A stretch of 62,251 bases of DNA from Limnohabitans sp. Rim8 (GTDB taxonomy: Bacteria; Pseudomonadota; Gammaproteobacteria; Burkholderiales; Burkholderiaceae_C): assembly GCA_945901045.1 (NCBI GenBank), contig CAMDKK010000016.1, positions 1 through 62,251 on the forward strand. Reading direction: 5' to 3'. Positions 37,531 to 45,912 of this stretch are shown here, piece by piece; position 1 is the first letter of the stretch; each line of letters opens with the position of its first letter. A model generated the notes under the pieces. That model saw only the letters and a list, made by a program, of their open reading frames with translations. It had not been told where the DNA came from and made no database searches. The position numbers and the translations under genes were made by a program.

Positions 37531-38697
37531 ATGACAAACCCCAGCTTATCGCGCCGAGCGTATCTTCACCAACTGGCTTTGGGCGCTGGGCTTGCTGTCT
37601 CGGGTCTCATACCGGCTCGACTGACCATGGCCGGGCAAGCGGATCAAAAACCCGCCACCGAGCAGCGCTTGGTTGTGGTTTTGTTGCGAGGCGCCTTGGA
37701 CGGCTTGGCTGCTGTCCCTGCCTGGGGTGACCCGGCATGGGCGGCACTGCGCGGCAGTGCAGAAACACCCACCGCATTGGCCTTGGACAACACCTTTGGA
37801 ATGCACCCGGGCTTGGCGCATTTGCACCGTTGGTATCAAAACAAAGAATTGAGCGTCGTGCACGCTGTGGCCAGTTCTTACCGTGAACGGTCTCATTTTG
37901 ATGCCCAGCAACAGCTTGAAAGTGGTGGTGACCGCCCCTTTGCATTAAGCACCGGTTGGTTAGGACGCGCACTTCAAGCCAGCAACCATTCCGCTGTCGC
38001 CTTGTCAGCCACCATGCCCTTGGCGCTGCGGGGCGCTGACCGCGCCATGACCTGGACGCCCAGCCGCCGTCCGAACAAGTCGCAAGAGTTGCTCGAACGT
38101 ATGGCCAACATGTATGCCGACGATATGGCGTTGACCACTGCGTTGGCACAAGCCATGGAACAGCAAGACAAGTCCATGCGCGCAGAACCTTCAGCGGGCG
38201 CAGGCTTAAGCGCATTGGCCAAACAAGCAGGAAGCTTCCTGTCAGCGCCGCTAGGCCCTCGCGTCGCCTGGCTTGAAGTAGGTGGGTGGGACACGCACAG
38301 CCAACAAACAGCGCGCCTGAGTCGGATGCTGCCTGCATTGGATGAGGCGCTCGCTGGATTGCGCGAATCCCTCTCCGTTCACTGGGCCACGACCACGGTG
38401 TTGGTGATGACTGAATTCGGCCGTTCCGCGACGTGGAATGGCACCCAAGGCACTGACCACGGCACAGGGGGCGTCGCATTTTTAGCGGGCGGTCAAATTG
38501 ACGGAGGTCGAGTCCTGACCGATTGGCCAGGCCTGGGGCACCGTCACATGCTCGATGGCAGGGACTTGCGTCCAACCCAGGACATACGTGCTGTGATCCT
38601 GCCACTGGTGCAAAGACAATTTGGACTCGGTTCTTCCGCGATGCAAAGCGTACTTCCCGGCGCAACAGCGTGCCTTGACAATGTGTGGCGCGTCTAA
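37531..38697 (+). CDS. DUF1501 domain protein with Tat-like signal
   Basis: 388-residue protein related to sulfatases/alkaline phosphatases. The N-terminus SRRAYLHQLALGAGLAVSGL resembles a Tat signal (SRR plus a hydrophobic stretch), so it is probably exported folded. Later blocks VVLLRGALDGLAAVPAWGDP, WLEVGGWDTHSQQ, TTVLVMTEFGRSATWNGTQG and TDHGTGG are typical; the Asp/His residues in them could bind metal. It begins three bases after the DUF1800 stop and forms a two-gene operon. Confidence 0.9.
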   Translation: MTNPSLSRRAYLHQLALGAGLAVSGLIPARLTMAGQADQKPATEQRLVVVLLRGALDGLAAVPAWGDPAWAALRGSAETPTALALDNTFGMHPGLAHLHRWYQNKELSVVHAVASSYRERSHFDAQQQLESGGDRPFALSTGWLGRALQASNHSAVALSATMPLALRGADRAMTWTPSRRPNKSQELLERMANMYADDMALTTALAQAMEQQDKSMRAEPSAGAGLSALAKQAGSFLSAPLGPRVAWLEVGGWDTHSQQTARLSRMLPALDEALAGLRESLSVHWATTTVLVMTEFGRSATWNGTQGTDHGTGGVAFLAGGQIDGGRVLTDWPGLGHRHMLDGRDLRPTQDIRAVILPLVQRQFGLGSSAMQSVLPGATACLDNVWRV

Positions 38698-38770
38698 AGA
38701 GACCCTGCAAAAAACCACCCTTCACCATTCAGCGTTCTGTTTTCTGTATTCTGTTTTCTGTGAGGATCAC

Positions 38771-38809
38771 TTGACAGAAGTGTACGGAAAAAAGTACGAT
38801 CGTTCTTTT
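38771..38809 (+). promoter_or_regulatory. Promoter and overlapping palindromic operator of the acyl-CoA cluster
   Basis: TTGACA (38771-38776) and TACGAT (38795-38800) are 18 bases apart, a good sigma-70 promoter. The palindrome AAAAGTACGATCGTTCTTTT (38790-38809) covers the -10 box; its arms match except for one T/T position on each side of the ACGATCGT core. A repressor binding here would block RNA polymerase. A TetR-type regulator of lipid catabolism is a reasonable guess, but no such gene is in the window. Confidence 0.6.
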
Positions 38810-38863
38810 ATTGTCTGTACATCCTTGTTCAACTTGTCTATTTTTCTACAGAATCGAATCTGA

Positions 38864-40273
38864 ATGAGCGACTCCTATCTGAACTTTGCCACTTCGCCAT
38901 GGGGCGGCAAGCTGACCGACACCCTGGGGCTGCCCAAGCCCTTGGTACTGGAGCGCTATGAGGCCGGACAGCCTGTGGTCCGTGGCAGCATTCTGGTGGG
39001 GGGGACGACCGATTCCGCTTTGCTGCCGGCATTGGCTCAGATCTTTAAATCCATGGGGGCCCACACTTTGGCGCACCGGCAATTGCCGCATTGGATGGGT
39101 GCTGCCAACCATGCGGGACTCATGACCGGTCGATGGGGCCATGAGGATCAACCAGGCGAAAAAGTCAAAGCCCTTGTTTTTGATGCCACGGGCTTGACCG
39201 ACAGTACCCAGGCGCATGCCTTGTATCAATTTTTTCACGACACCGCACGTTCCATCTTGTCGTGTGGCCGTGTGCTGGTGCTGGGACGGCCACCAGAGTC
39301 TTGTTCGACTGTGCGGCAAGCTACCGTGCAACGTGCATTAGAAGGCTTGACGCGGTCATTGGCCAAAGAACTCAAAAAGGCCATTACGGTTCAACTCGTT
39401 TATGTGGCCGAACAGGCGCAAGACGAATTGGAATCCACACTGCGTTTCTTGCTGTCGCCACGCAGCACCTATGTCTCGGCGCAAGTCATTCGGGTCGGGC
39501 AAGTTGTCGACACCCACACCATCCCCGCGGATTGGGCGCAGCCACTGGCCGGTAAAAAGGTGCTGGTCACCGGTGCGTCGCGTGGCATTGGCGCGGCCAT
39601 TGCACAGGTGATGGCTCGCGAAGGTGCCGACGTCATTTGTCTTGACGTCCCGCAGGCACAGGACAGCCTGAATGACATTGCCAGCCAAGTCGCTGGACGT
39701 GCCCTTGCCATGGACATCGGCTCGCCTGAGGCACCCCAGGCTTTGGTGCAAGCCGCGCTGGCCGATGGGGGCTGGGACGTCATCGTGCACAACGCAGGCA
39801 TCACCCGTGACAAGACCATTGCCAACATGAAAGAACAATTTTGGGATTCGGTCATCAACATCAACTTGTCTACCCAGGAGCGCATCAACGAGGCACTGGT
39901 CGACAACGGCGCCTTGCGAAGAGGTGCGCGGATCGTGTGCGTATCGTCCATCTCGGGCATCGCGGGGAATGTGGGACAAACCAATTACGCACTGTCTAAA
40001 GCCGGCGTGGTGGGTATGGTGCAAAGTTTGGCGCCTCATTTGGCCAAGCACGGCATCACCATCAACGCGGTAGCCCCCGGATTCATCGAAACGGCCATGA
40101 CGGCAGCGGTTCCTTTTGCCATGCGTGAAGCAGGGCGCCGCATGAATTCATTGAGCCAAGGGGGACTGCCGCAAGATGTCGCCGAAACAATCTGCTGGTT
40201 GGCCTCGCCCGCCTCGGGCGGCGTCACAGGCAACGTAGTGCGTGTCTGCGGTCAAAGCATCATGGGCGCTTGA
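38864..40273 (+). CDS. 3-oxoacyl-ACP/CoA reductase, high-molecular-weight FabG4 type
   Basis: 469-residue SDR with an extra N-terminal domain of about 220 residues, as in mycobacterial FabG4. The catalytic SDR half has TGASRGIGAAIAQVM (NADP/NAD site), HNAGITRD, the Ser motif VSSISGIAGN and the YALSKAG Tyr/Lys pair. It reduces 3-oxoacyl thioesters, or runs in reverse during beta-oxidation. It is the first gene of the lipid cluster, 55 bases after the operator, and is followed by a MaoC-like dehydratase three bases downstream. Confidence 0.92.
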   Translation: MSDSYLNFATSPWGGKLTDTLGLPKPLVLERYEAGQPVVRGSILVGGTTDSALLPALAQIFKSMGAHTLAHRQLPHWMGAANHAGLMTGRWGHEDQPGEKVKALVFDATGLTDSTQAHALYQFFHDTARSILSCGRVLVLGRPPESCSTVRQATVQRALEGLTRSLAKELKKAITVQLVYVAEQAQDELESTLRFLLSPRSTYVSAQVIRVGQVVDTHTIPADWAQPLAGKKVLVTGASRGIGAAIAQVMAREGADVICLDVPQAQDSLNDIASQVAGRALAMDIGSPEAPQALVQAALADGGWDVIVHNAGITRDKTIANMKEQFWDSVININLSTQERINEALVDNGALRRGARIVCVSSISGIAGNVGQTNYALSKAGVVGMVQSLAPHLAKHGITINAVAPGFIETAMTAAVPFAMREAGRRMNSLSQGGLPQDVAETICWLASPASGGVTGNVVRVCGQSIMGA

Positions 40274-40276
40274 CCC

Positions 40277-41170
40277 ATGTCACAGATTCCGATCCTCGAA
40301 ATCACATCCACCCCCAGCAGCTTGGCGGGCTTGATGGCTGTTCTTAAGGCCAGTCGCAAACGTCCAGGCACCGTCGAATCTCTGGAACCTGTGATATTTG
40401 TTCGCCCCGCTGTTTCACTGGACACGCGGGCCATGGCGGCTTATGCCCAGGTCTGCGCCGGCACGCCGGACCAAGGCGTGCCCCTGCTGTATCCGCAAAT
40501 GCTTACATTTCCTTTGGCAATGGCCTACTTTGCTTCCAGTTACTGCCCTTGGCCCGCCTTGGGTACCGTCCACCTGGCCAACAGTGTGCAGCAACACGCC
40601 CCGCTCCATGCCAGTGATGTGTTGCGCGTTGAAATGCAAACGGGGCAGCTTCTGGCACATGACAAAGGCCAGGTGTTCAAGCTTGCGTTTCGCGTTTTGA
40701 AAGACGACCAACTGCTCTGGGAGGCCACGCAGACTCTGCTTCGCCTGGGCGTCAAAAATCCCGTCGGCCCCGCCTATGCCAGTGCACTGAACAACGACAA
40801 CCCCTTGTCGCTGCAAACGAGTTTTGTGGCAGACAGTGGCATCGGCCGTCGCTACGGCCGAATTTCGGGCGACTTGAATCCCATCCACCTCAGCGCGTTG
40901 TCGGCCCGCATTTTTGGCTTTCGCCGGGCCATCGCGCACGGCATGTGGACCCAGGCCCGCGCTTTGTCGGCGATGTTGCCGCGCCAAGCCATCGCACAAG
41001 CGCAAGTTCACGTCGAATTCAAGACCCCACTGTTCTTGCCGGCACGCCCCACGCTCTGGAGTACCCGCGCCATTGAAGGCGATTTGAACCACAACGCATT
41101 GTTTGAAGTTCGCAATGCAAAAGGCGACAAACCCCATCTTCGCGCCAGCCTGAGTTACAACTTGGCTTGA
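40277..41170 (+). CDS. MaoC-like (R)-enoyl-CoA hydratase/acyl dehydratase
   Basis: 297-residue protein with two hot-dog halves. The active-site motif YGRISGDLNPIHLSALSARI (about residues 193-212) has the Asp and His of MaoC hydratases, followed by AIAHGMWTQARAL. It should hydrate enoyl thioesters or dehydrate 3-hydroxyacyl ones, pairing with the reductase encoded upstream. The thiolase gene follows after 29 bases. Confidence 0.9.
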   Translation: MSQIPILEITSTPSSLAGLMAVLKASRKRPGTVESLEPVIFVRPAVSLDTRAMAAYAQVCAGTPDQGVPLLYPQMLTFPLAMAYFASSYCPWPALGTVHLANSVQQHAPLHASDVLRVEMQTGQLLAHDKGQVFKLAFRVLKDDQLLWEATQTLLRLGVKNPVGPAYASALNNDNPLSLQTSFVADSGIGRRYGRISGDLNPIHLSALSARIFGFRRAIAHGMWTQARALSAMLPRQAIAQAQVHVEFKTPLFLPARPTLWSTRAIEGDLNHNALFEVRNAKGDKPHLRASLSYNLA

Positions 41171-41199
41171 CCGCTGCCCCTTCATACCCACAAGCCATG

Positions 41200-42498
41200 A
41201 CACAAACTCTTCCTGCCATTCGCCGCGTGGCCATCTTGGGCGGCAATCGGATTCCGTTTGCCCGCTCCAACACGGTGTATGCCAACGCCAGCAACCACGA
41301 CATGATGACCACCACCCTGCAAGGTTTGGTCGACCGCTTCAATCTGCATGGGGAGCGCTTGGGCGAGGTCGTGGGCGGTGCGGTCATGAAGCATGCGCGC
41401 GACTTCAACTTGATACGGGAAAGTGTGCTGTCCACCACCTTGGCGCCTGAGACCCCCGCTTTCGACATTCAGCAAGCCTGCGGCACGGGCTTGGAAGCGG
41501 CCATGTTGGTGGCCAACAAGATTGCCTTGAGCCAGATCGAATGCGGCATTGCGGGCGGCGTGGACACGACCTCCGACGCGCCCATGGGCCTGAACGAGGC
41601 GTTGCGCAAAATTTTGTTGCGCCTCAGCCGGGCCAAAACAACAGCTCAGCGGCTTGCCGCACTGAGCCAGTTCAGACCCCAGATGTTGGTCAAGCCCGCC
41701 TTACCGCGCAATGGCGAACCGCGTACCGGCTACGCCATGGGAGAGCACTGTGAATTGATGGCCCAGGAATGGGAGATTGCCCGCGAAGACCAAGATGCCT
41801 TGGCCTTGCAAAGCCATCAGAACTTGGCCCGCGCTTTTGCAGACGGCTTCTTTACCGACCTGATGAGCCCTTACAAAGGCGTCACCCAGGACAACAATTT
41901 GCGTGCCGATTTGAGTCTTGAAAAATTACGCAGCCTGCGGCCTTGCTTTGACAAAAAAGTGCGCCCCGAACAAGGCACACTGACCCCTGGTAACTCAACG
42001 CCACTGACCGACGGTGCCTCCGCCGTATTGCTGTCCAGCGAAGCTTGGGCTGCGGCACATCAGCTTCCGGTGCTGGCCTATTTGACGTTCAGTGAAGTGG
42101 CCGCAGTGGATTTCTTTGACAAGAAAGAAGGACTGCTGATGGCACCCGCTTACGCGGTTCCCCGCATGCTCGCGCGAGCGCAGTTGAGCTTGCAGGATTT
42201 TGACTTTTACGAAATTCACGAAGCCTTTGCGGCCCAAGTGCTGTGCACCCTCAAGTCATGGGAAGACGCCAATTTTTGTCGTGACAAATTAGGCCTCGCC
42301 AAGCCTTTAGGTGCGATTGACAAAAGCAAACTCAATGTCAACGGAAGTTCCTTGGCCGCAGGTCACCCGTTTGCTGCAACAGGCGGTCGCATCGTGGCCA
42401 CGCTGGCCAAAATGCTGGCCCAAAAAGGCAGTGGCCGCGGTCTTATCTCCATCTGCGCTGCCGGCGGCCAAGGCGTTGTGGCCATCCTCGAGCGCTGA
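41200..42498 (+). CDS. Acetyl-CoA C-acyltransferase (thiolase)
   Basis: About 432-residue thiolase. The nucleophilic Cys lies in DIQQACGTGLEAAM (about residue 91); the GHPFAATGGR His and the second Cys in SICAAGGQG complete the active site. NGEPRTGYAMGEHCELMA is typical of the FadI/trifunctional-associated type. The ATG at 41200 is chosen; an upstream TTG overlapping the MaoC stop is possible. It cleaves 3-ketoacyl-CoA or condenses acyl-CoAs. Confidence 0.93.
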   Translation, partial: TQTLPAIRRVAILGGNRIPFARSNTVYANASNHDMMTTTLQGLVDRFNLHGERLGEVVGGAVMKHARDFNLIRESVLSTTLAPETPAFDIQQACGTGLEAAMLVANKIALSQIECGIAGGVDTTSDAPMGLNEALRKILLRLSRAKTTAQRLAALSQFRPQMLVKPALPRNGEPRTGYAMGEHCELMAQEWEIAREDQDALALQSHQNLARAFADGFFTDLMSPYKGVTQDNNLRADLSLEKLRSLRPCFDKKVRPEQGTLTPGNSTPLTDGASAVLLSSEAWAAAHQLPVLAYLTFSEVAAVDFFDKKEGLLMAPAYAVPRMLARAQLSLQDFDFYEIHEAFAAQVLCTLKSWEDANFCRDKLGLAKPLGAIDKSKLNVNGSSLAAGHPFAATGGRIVATLAKMLAQKGSGRGLISICAAGGQGVVAILER

Positions 42499-42499
42499 A

Positions 42500-42547
42500 C
42501 CCCATTACCTCTTTACCCCATTACCTCTTTACCCCATTACCTCTTTA
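42500..42547 (+). repeat. Three perfect 16-bp tandem repeats between thiolase and acyl-CoA dehydrogenase
   Basis: CCCCATTACCTCTTTA occurs three times head to tail, followed by degenerate pieces (CCTCTGAACCTCTTCAACCC then ATTACCCC) up to the ATG at 42576. The whole 77-base spacer is pyrimidine-rich and lacks a normal purine-rich ribosome site. It probably arose by slippage. Confidence 0.9.
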
Positions 42548-42575
42548 CCTCTGAACCTCTTCAACCCATTACCCC

Positions 42576-44399
42576 ATGATCACTTACAAAGCCCCGCTGC
42601 GCGACATGCGCTTTATCTTGAACGAAGTGCTGGATTTTCCCAAGCACTATGCCAGCTTGCCCCGCGGCAACGAAGCCGATGTCGACACCGTCAACGCCAT
42701 TTTGGAAGGCGCTGCGCAACTGTGTGAAGACGTCCTCGCACCCCTCAATGCCTCGGGCGACCGCGAAGGCTGCCACTTTGAGCAAGGTGTGGTCACCACA
42801 CCTGAAGGCTTCAAGCAAGCCTACCAACAATACCAGGCAGGTGGTTGGCAGGGCATTTCCTTTCCGCTCGAATACGGCGGGCAAGGACTGCCGGCCTCTT
42901 TGAATTTGTTCAAATCCGAAATGATTGGCACCGCCAATTGGTCGTTTTCCATGTACCCCGGCTTGAGTGTAGGTTGCATCAACACCTTGCTGCGCTATGG
43001 CACCGCGGCGCAAAAGCACCAGTACCTGCCTAAACTGGTGTCGGGCGAATGGTCTGGCACCATGTGCCTGACCGAGCCGCAATGCGGCAGCGATCTGGCG
43101 CAAATCACCACCAAAGCGGTGCCGCAACCCGATGGCAGCTACGCCATGACCGGCACCAAAATCTACATCTCTGCGGGTGAGCACGATTTGACGGACAACA
43201 TCATTCACATCGTGCTGGCGCGGCTGCCCGATGCGCCCGAGGGCACGCGCGGCATCTCGCTGTTTGTGGTGCCCAAAGTCCTGGTTGATGAGCAAGGCCA
43301 ACTGACCGAGCGCAATGGCGTGCTCTGCGGCTCAATTGAACACAAGATGGGCATTCGCGCATCGGCCACTGCGGTCTTGCATTTTGATGCAGCCAAAGCC
43401 TTCTTGATCTCTGAGCCTAACCGTGGCCTGGAGGCCATGTTCACCTTCATGAACACCGCCCGCATCGGCACCGCGATCCAAGGCGTTTGTCACGCCGAAG
43501 CGGCCTACCAAGGCGCCCTGCCTTATGCTCTGGAGCGCCGTTCCATGCGGGCCTTGTCGGGGAAAAAAGAACCTCAACACAAAGCCGATGCCTTGATCTG
43601 GCACCCCGATGTGCGCCGCATGCTGCTGACGCAAAAAGCCATCGCCGAAGGCGGCCGCTACATGGTGTACGACGCGCTCAAAATTGCCGATTACATGTTC
43701 CATGCCAGCACGGTGGGAGATGAAGCCGGCTACAAAGCCAGTGACCTGCGGCTGGGGTTTTTCACCCCCATCCTGAAGGGCTTTTTAACGGAACTTGGCC
43801 TAGAGGCGGCCAACCTGGGCATCCAAGTGTATGGCGGCCATGGCTATGTGCAAGACCACGGCATGGAACAAAACGCGCGAGATGCCCGCATCTCCACCTT
43901 GTACGAAGGCACCACCGGCATCCAGGCACTGGACCTGCTTGGCCGCAAAGTGCTTTTGGCCAGCAAGGGACAATGTGTGCGGGACTACACGGCAGAGATG
44001 CTGAAATTTGCCAAACCCTATCTGCTCAAATCGGGGCCCCTCGGCACCATGTCACGCAGCCTGGCACGCAAAGCTTTGGAGTGGAATGTGATGACCTTGG
44101 CCATCATGCTGCGTGCCCCAAAGGACCGCGAATTGGTCGGCTCGGCCAGTGTCGACTACCTGATGTACAGCGGCTATGTGATGATGGCGCTGGCCTGGGC
44201 TCAACAAGCCGCCACCGCGCAATCCCATTTGGACAAAGCCCAAGGCGCTGAGTCCCCCGAGTTCTACCGCGCCAAAATCCAGACGGCCGAGTTTTACTTT
44301 GCCCGCTTGCTACCGCGCACCCATGGCCACCGCAAAGCAGCCCTGGCTTCGACACAGTCGGTGATGCAAATGGACAAAGACCATTTCTCTTTTTCTTGA
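42576..44399 (+). CDS. Acyl-CoA dehydrogenase, long (about 600-residue) type
   Basis: 607-residue flavoprotein of the type with an extra C-terminal domain, related to DmdC and FadE-like enzymes. MCLTEPQCGSDLAQI is the FAD/substrate signature; YGGHGYVQDHGMEQNARDAR followed by ISTLYEGTTGIQALDLLGRK contains the catalytic Glu (YEG). It oxidises an acyl-CoA to the 2-enoyl-CoA, passing electrons to ETF. The Shine-Dalgarno site is not evident; translation may depend on coupling or on the repeat-filled leader. Confidence 0.93.
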   Translation: MITYKAPLRDMRFILNEVLDFPKHYASLPRGNEADVDTVNAILEGAAQLCEDVLAPLNASGDREGCHFEQGVVTTPEGFKQAYQQYQAGGWQGISFPLEYGGQGLPASLNLFKSEMIGTANWSFSMYPGLSVGCINTLLRYGTAAQKHQYLPKLVSGEWSGTMCLTEPQCGSDLAQITTKAVPQPDGSYAMTGTKIYISAGEHDLTDNIIHIVLARLPDAPEGTRGISLFVVPKVLVDEQGQLTERNGVLCGSIEHKMGIRASATAVLHFDAAKAFLISEPNRGLEAMFTFMNTARIGTAIQGVCHAEAAYQGALPYALERRSMRALSGKKEPQHKADALIWHPDVRRMLLTQKAIAEGGRYMVYDALKIADYMFHASTVGDEAGYKASDLRLGFFTPILKGFLTELGLEAANLGIQVYGGHGYVQDHGMEQNARDARISTLYEGTTGIQALDLLGRKVLLASKGQCVRDYTAEMLKFAKPYLLKSGPLGTMSRSLARKALEWNVMTLAIMLRAPKDRELVGSASVDYLMYSGYVMMALAWAQQAATAQSHLDKAQGAESPEFYRAKIQTAEFYFARLLPRTHGHRKAALASTQSVMQMDKDHFSFS

Positions 44400-44426
44400 A
44401 ACGAACACCACCCCACTCAACGGCCC

Positions 44427-45902
44427 ATGACTGAAAGCACGCCTCATCTGTATGAAGTCATTGTGGTGGGTGCGGGCTTTGCGGGCATCGGATCGGCCAT
44501 CAAGCTGCAGCAAATGGGGTCTGATTTTGTAGTGCTTGAAAAAGCCTCCGAGATTGGCGGCGTCTGGCGCGACAACACCTACCCCGACTGTGGCTGCGAT
44601 GTGCCCGCAGCGTTCTACTCTTACAGCTTTGCACCCAATCCGCGCTGGAGTCGCTTGTTTGCCAAGCAAGAAGAAATCAAAACCTACACCGTTGACACCG
44701 CACGCCATTTTGGCGTGCTTGACAAGGTCAAGCTGAACACAAACATGCTTGAAGCTCGCTGGCATGAAGCCCAGCAGTGCTGGCATTTGCAAACCAATAA
44801 TGGCCTGTTTACCGCCCGCTTTGTGATCATGGCCTGTGGTCCGATGCATGTCCCCATTCAACCCGCCCTGCCTGGCTTGGAGACCTTCACAGGCCATCAA
44901 TTTCATTCCTCGCATTGGGACCACAGCATTGACTTGAAAGGCCAACTCATTGGCGTGATCGGAACGGGCGCATCGGCCATTCAGTTCGTGCCTGAGATCG
45001 CCAAGCAAGTGGCAAGCCTCAGCTTGTTTCAGCGGACCGCGCCTTGGGTTTTGCCCAAAATGGACAGCCCCGTCTCTGCTGATTGGCAAGGGCGGTTTGC
45101 ACGCCATCCCTGGTTACAAGGCTTGCTGCGCAAAGCCTTGTACCTGCAATTTGAAATTCTCAACAGCGGTTTGCGCTTTCCCTTTTTTGTCAAACGACTG
45201 CAAAAGGCAGGCCTGAAAAATTTAGCACGAGGCGTGAAAGACCCGAGCCTCCGCCAGCGGCTCACGCCCAACTTCGCGCTGGGTTGCAAGCGCATTTTGT
45301 TGTCCAACACCTGGTACCGGACCTTGGCCCAAACACATGTCACCGTCATGGGGGGTGTCCGCGAGATCCAAGGCAACCAGGTCATCGACAGTGAAGGCCG
45401 CAGCGCGCAAGTCGATGTTCTCATTTTTGCCACTGGCTTTGAGGTCGCGCACCCACCCATTGCCGACGCCATTGTGGGCGCGTCTGGTCAAAAGTTGACC
45501 ACTGTATGGCAAGGCTCTGCGCAAGCTTACATGGGCACGATGCTGCCCGATTGCCCCAACCTGTTTTTGACTTTCGGGCCCAACCTCTATACCTTTTCTT
45601 CGGCGTTTGTGATGATCGAAGCCCAACTTCAGTTCATCCAGTCGGCATTGAAATTTGCACGTCAAAAAGCTGTGTCTCAGATCGCTGTCGACCCTGTTCG
45701 CTTGGCCCTGTATAACCAGCAGGTGCAAGCCGCCTTGCAAAGCACCGTGTGGAACAGCGGTTGTGCCAGCTACTTTTTGGACCGTAACGGGCGCAACAGC
45801 ACCAATTGGCCATGGACGACGATGTACATGCGTTGGCGCTTGCGTCGCTTTCAGCCCACCGAGTTTGTCCTGACAAGGCAAGCCCATTCAACCAACACAT
45901 AA
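44427..45902 (+). CDS. Flavin monooxygenase, Baeyer-Villiger type
   Basis: 491-residue NAD(P)H/FAD monooxygenase. The first Rossmann motif is GAGFAGIGSAIKL (residues 12-24), the second is GTGASAIQFVPEI (about 182-194), and between them FTGHQFHSSHWD fits the FxGxxxHxxxW(P/D) fingerprint of type I Baeyer-Villiger monooxygenases. It would insert oxygen next to a ketone to give an ester or lactone. Placement inside an acyl-CoA cluster suggests a ketone or terpenoid/steroid-like substrate feeding beta-oxidation; this is inference. Confidence 0.9.
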   Translation: MTESTPHLYEVIVVGAGFAGIGSAIKLQQMGSDFVVLEKASEIGGVWRDNTYPDCGCDVPAAFYSYSFAPNPRWSRLFAKQEEIKTYTVDTARHFGVLDKVKLNTNMLEARWHEAQQCWHLQTNNGLFTARFVIMACGPMHVPIQPALPGLETFTGHQFHSSHWDHSIDLKGQLIGVIGTGASAIQFVPEIAKQVASLSLFQRTAPWVLPKMDSPVSADWQGRFARHPWLQGLLRKALYLQFEILNSGLRFPFFVKRLQKAGLKNLARGVKDPSLRQRLTPNFALGCKRILLSNTWYRTLAQTHVTVMGGVREIQGNQVIDSEGRSAQVDVLIFATGFEVAHPPIADAIVGASGQKLTTVWQGSAQAYMGTMLPDCPNLFLTFGPNLYTFSSAFVMIEAQLQFIQSALKFARQKAVSQIAVDPVRLALYNQQVQAALQSTVWNSGCASYFLDRNGRNSTNWPWTTMYMRWRLRRFQPTEFVLTRQAHSTNT

Positions 45903-45912
45903 TCTGTAAGCC

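Noticed and set aside
42500-42575. CRISPR-like short repeats
   Set aside because: The 16-bp units are directly adjacent without spacers, so this is a simple tandem repeat.
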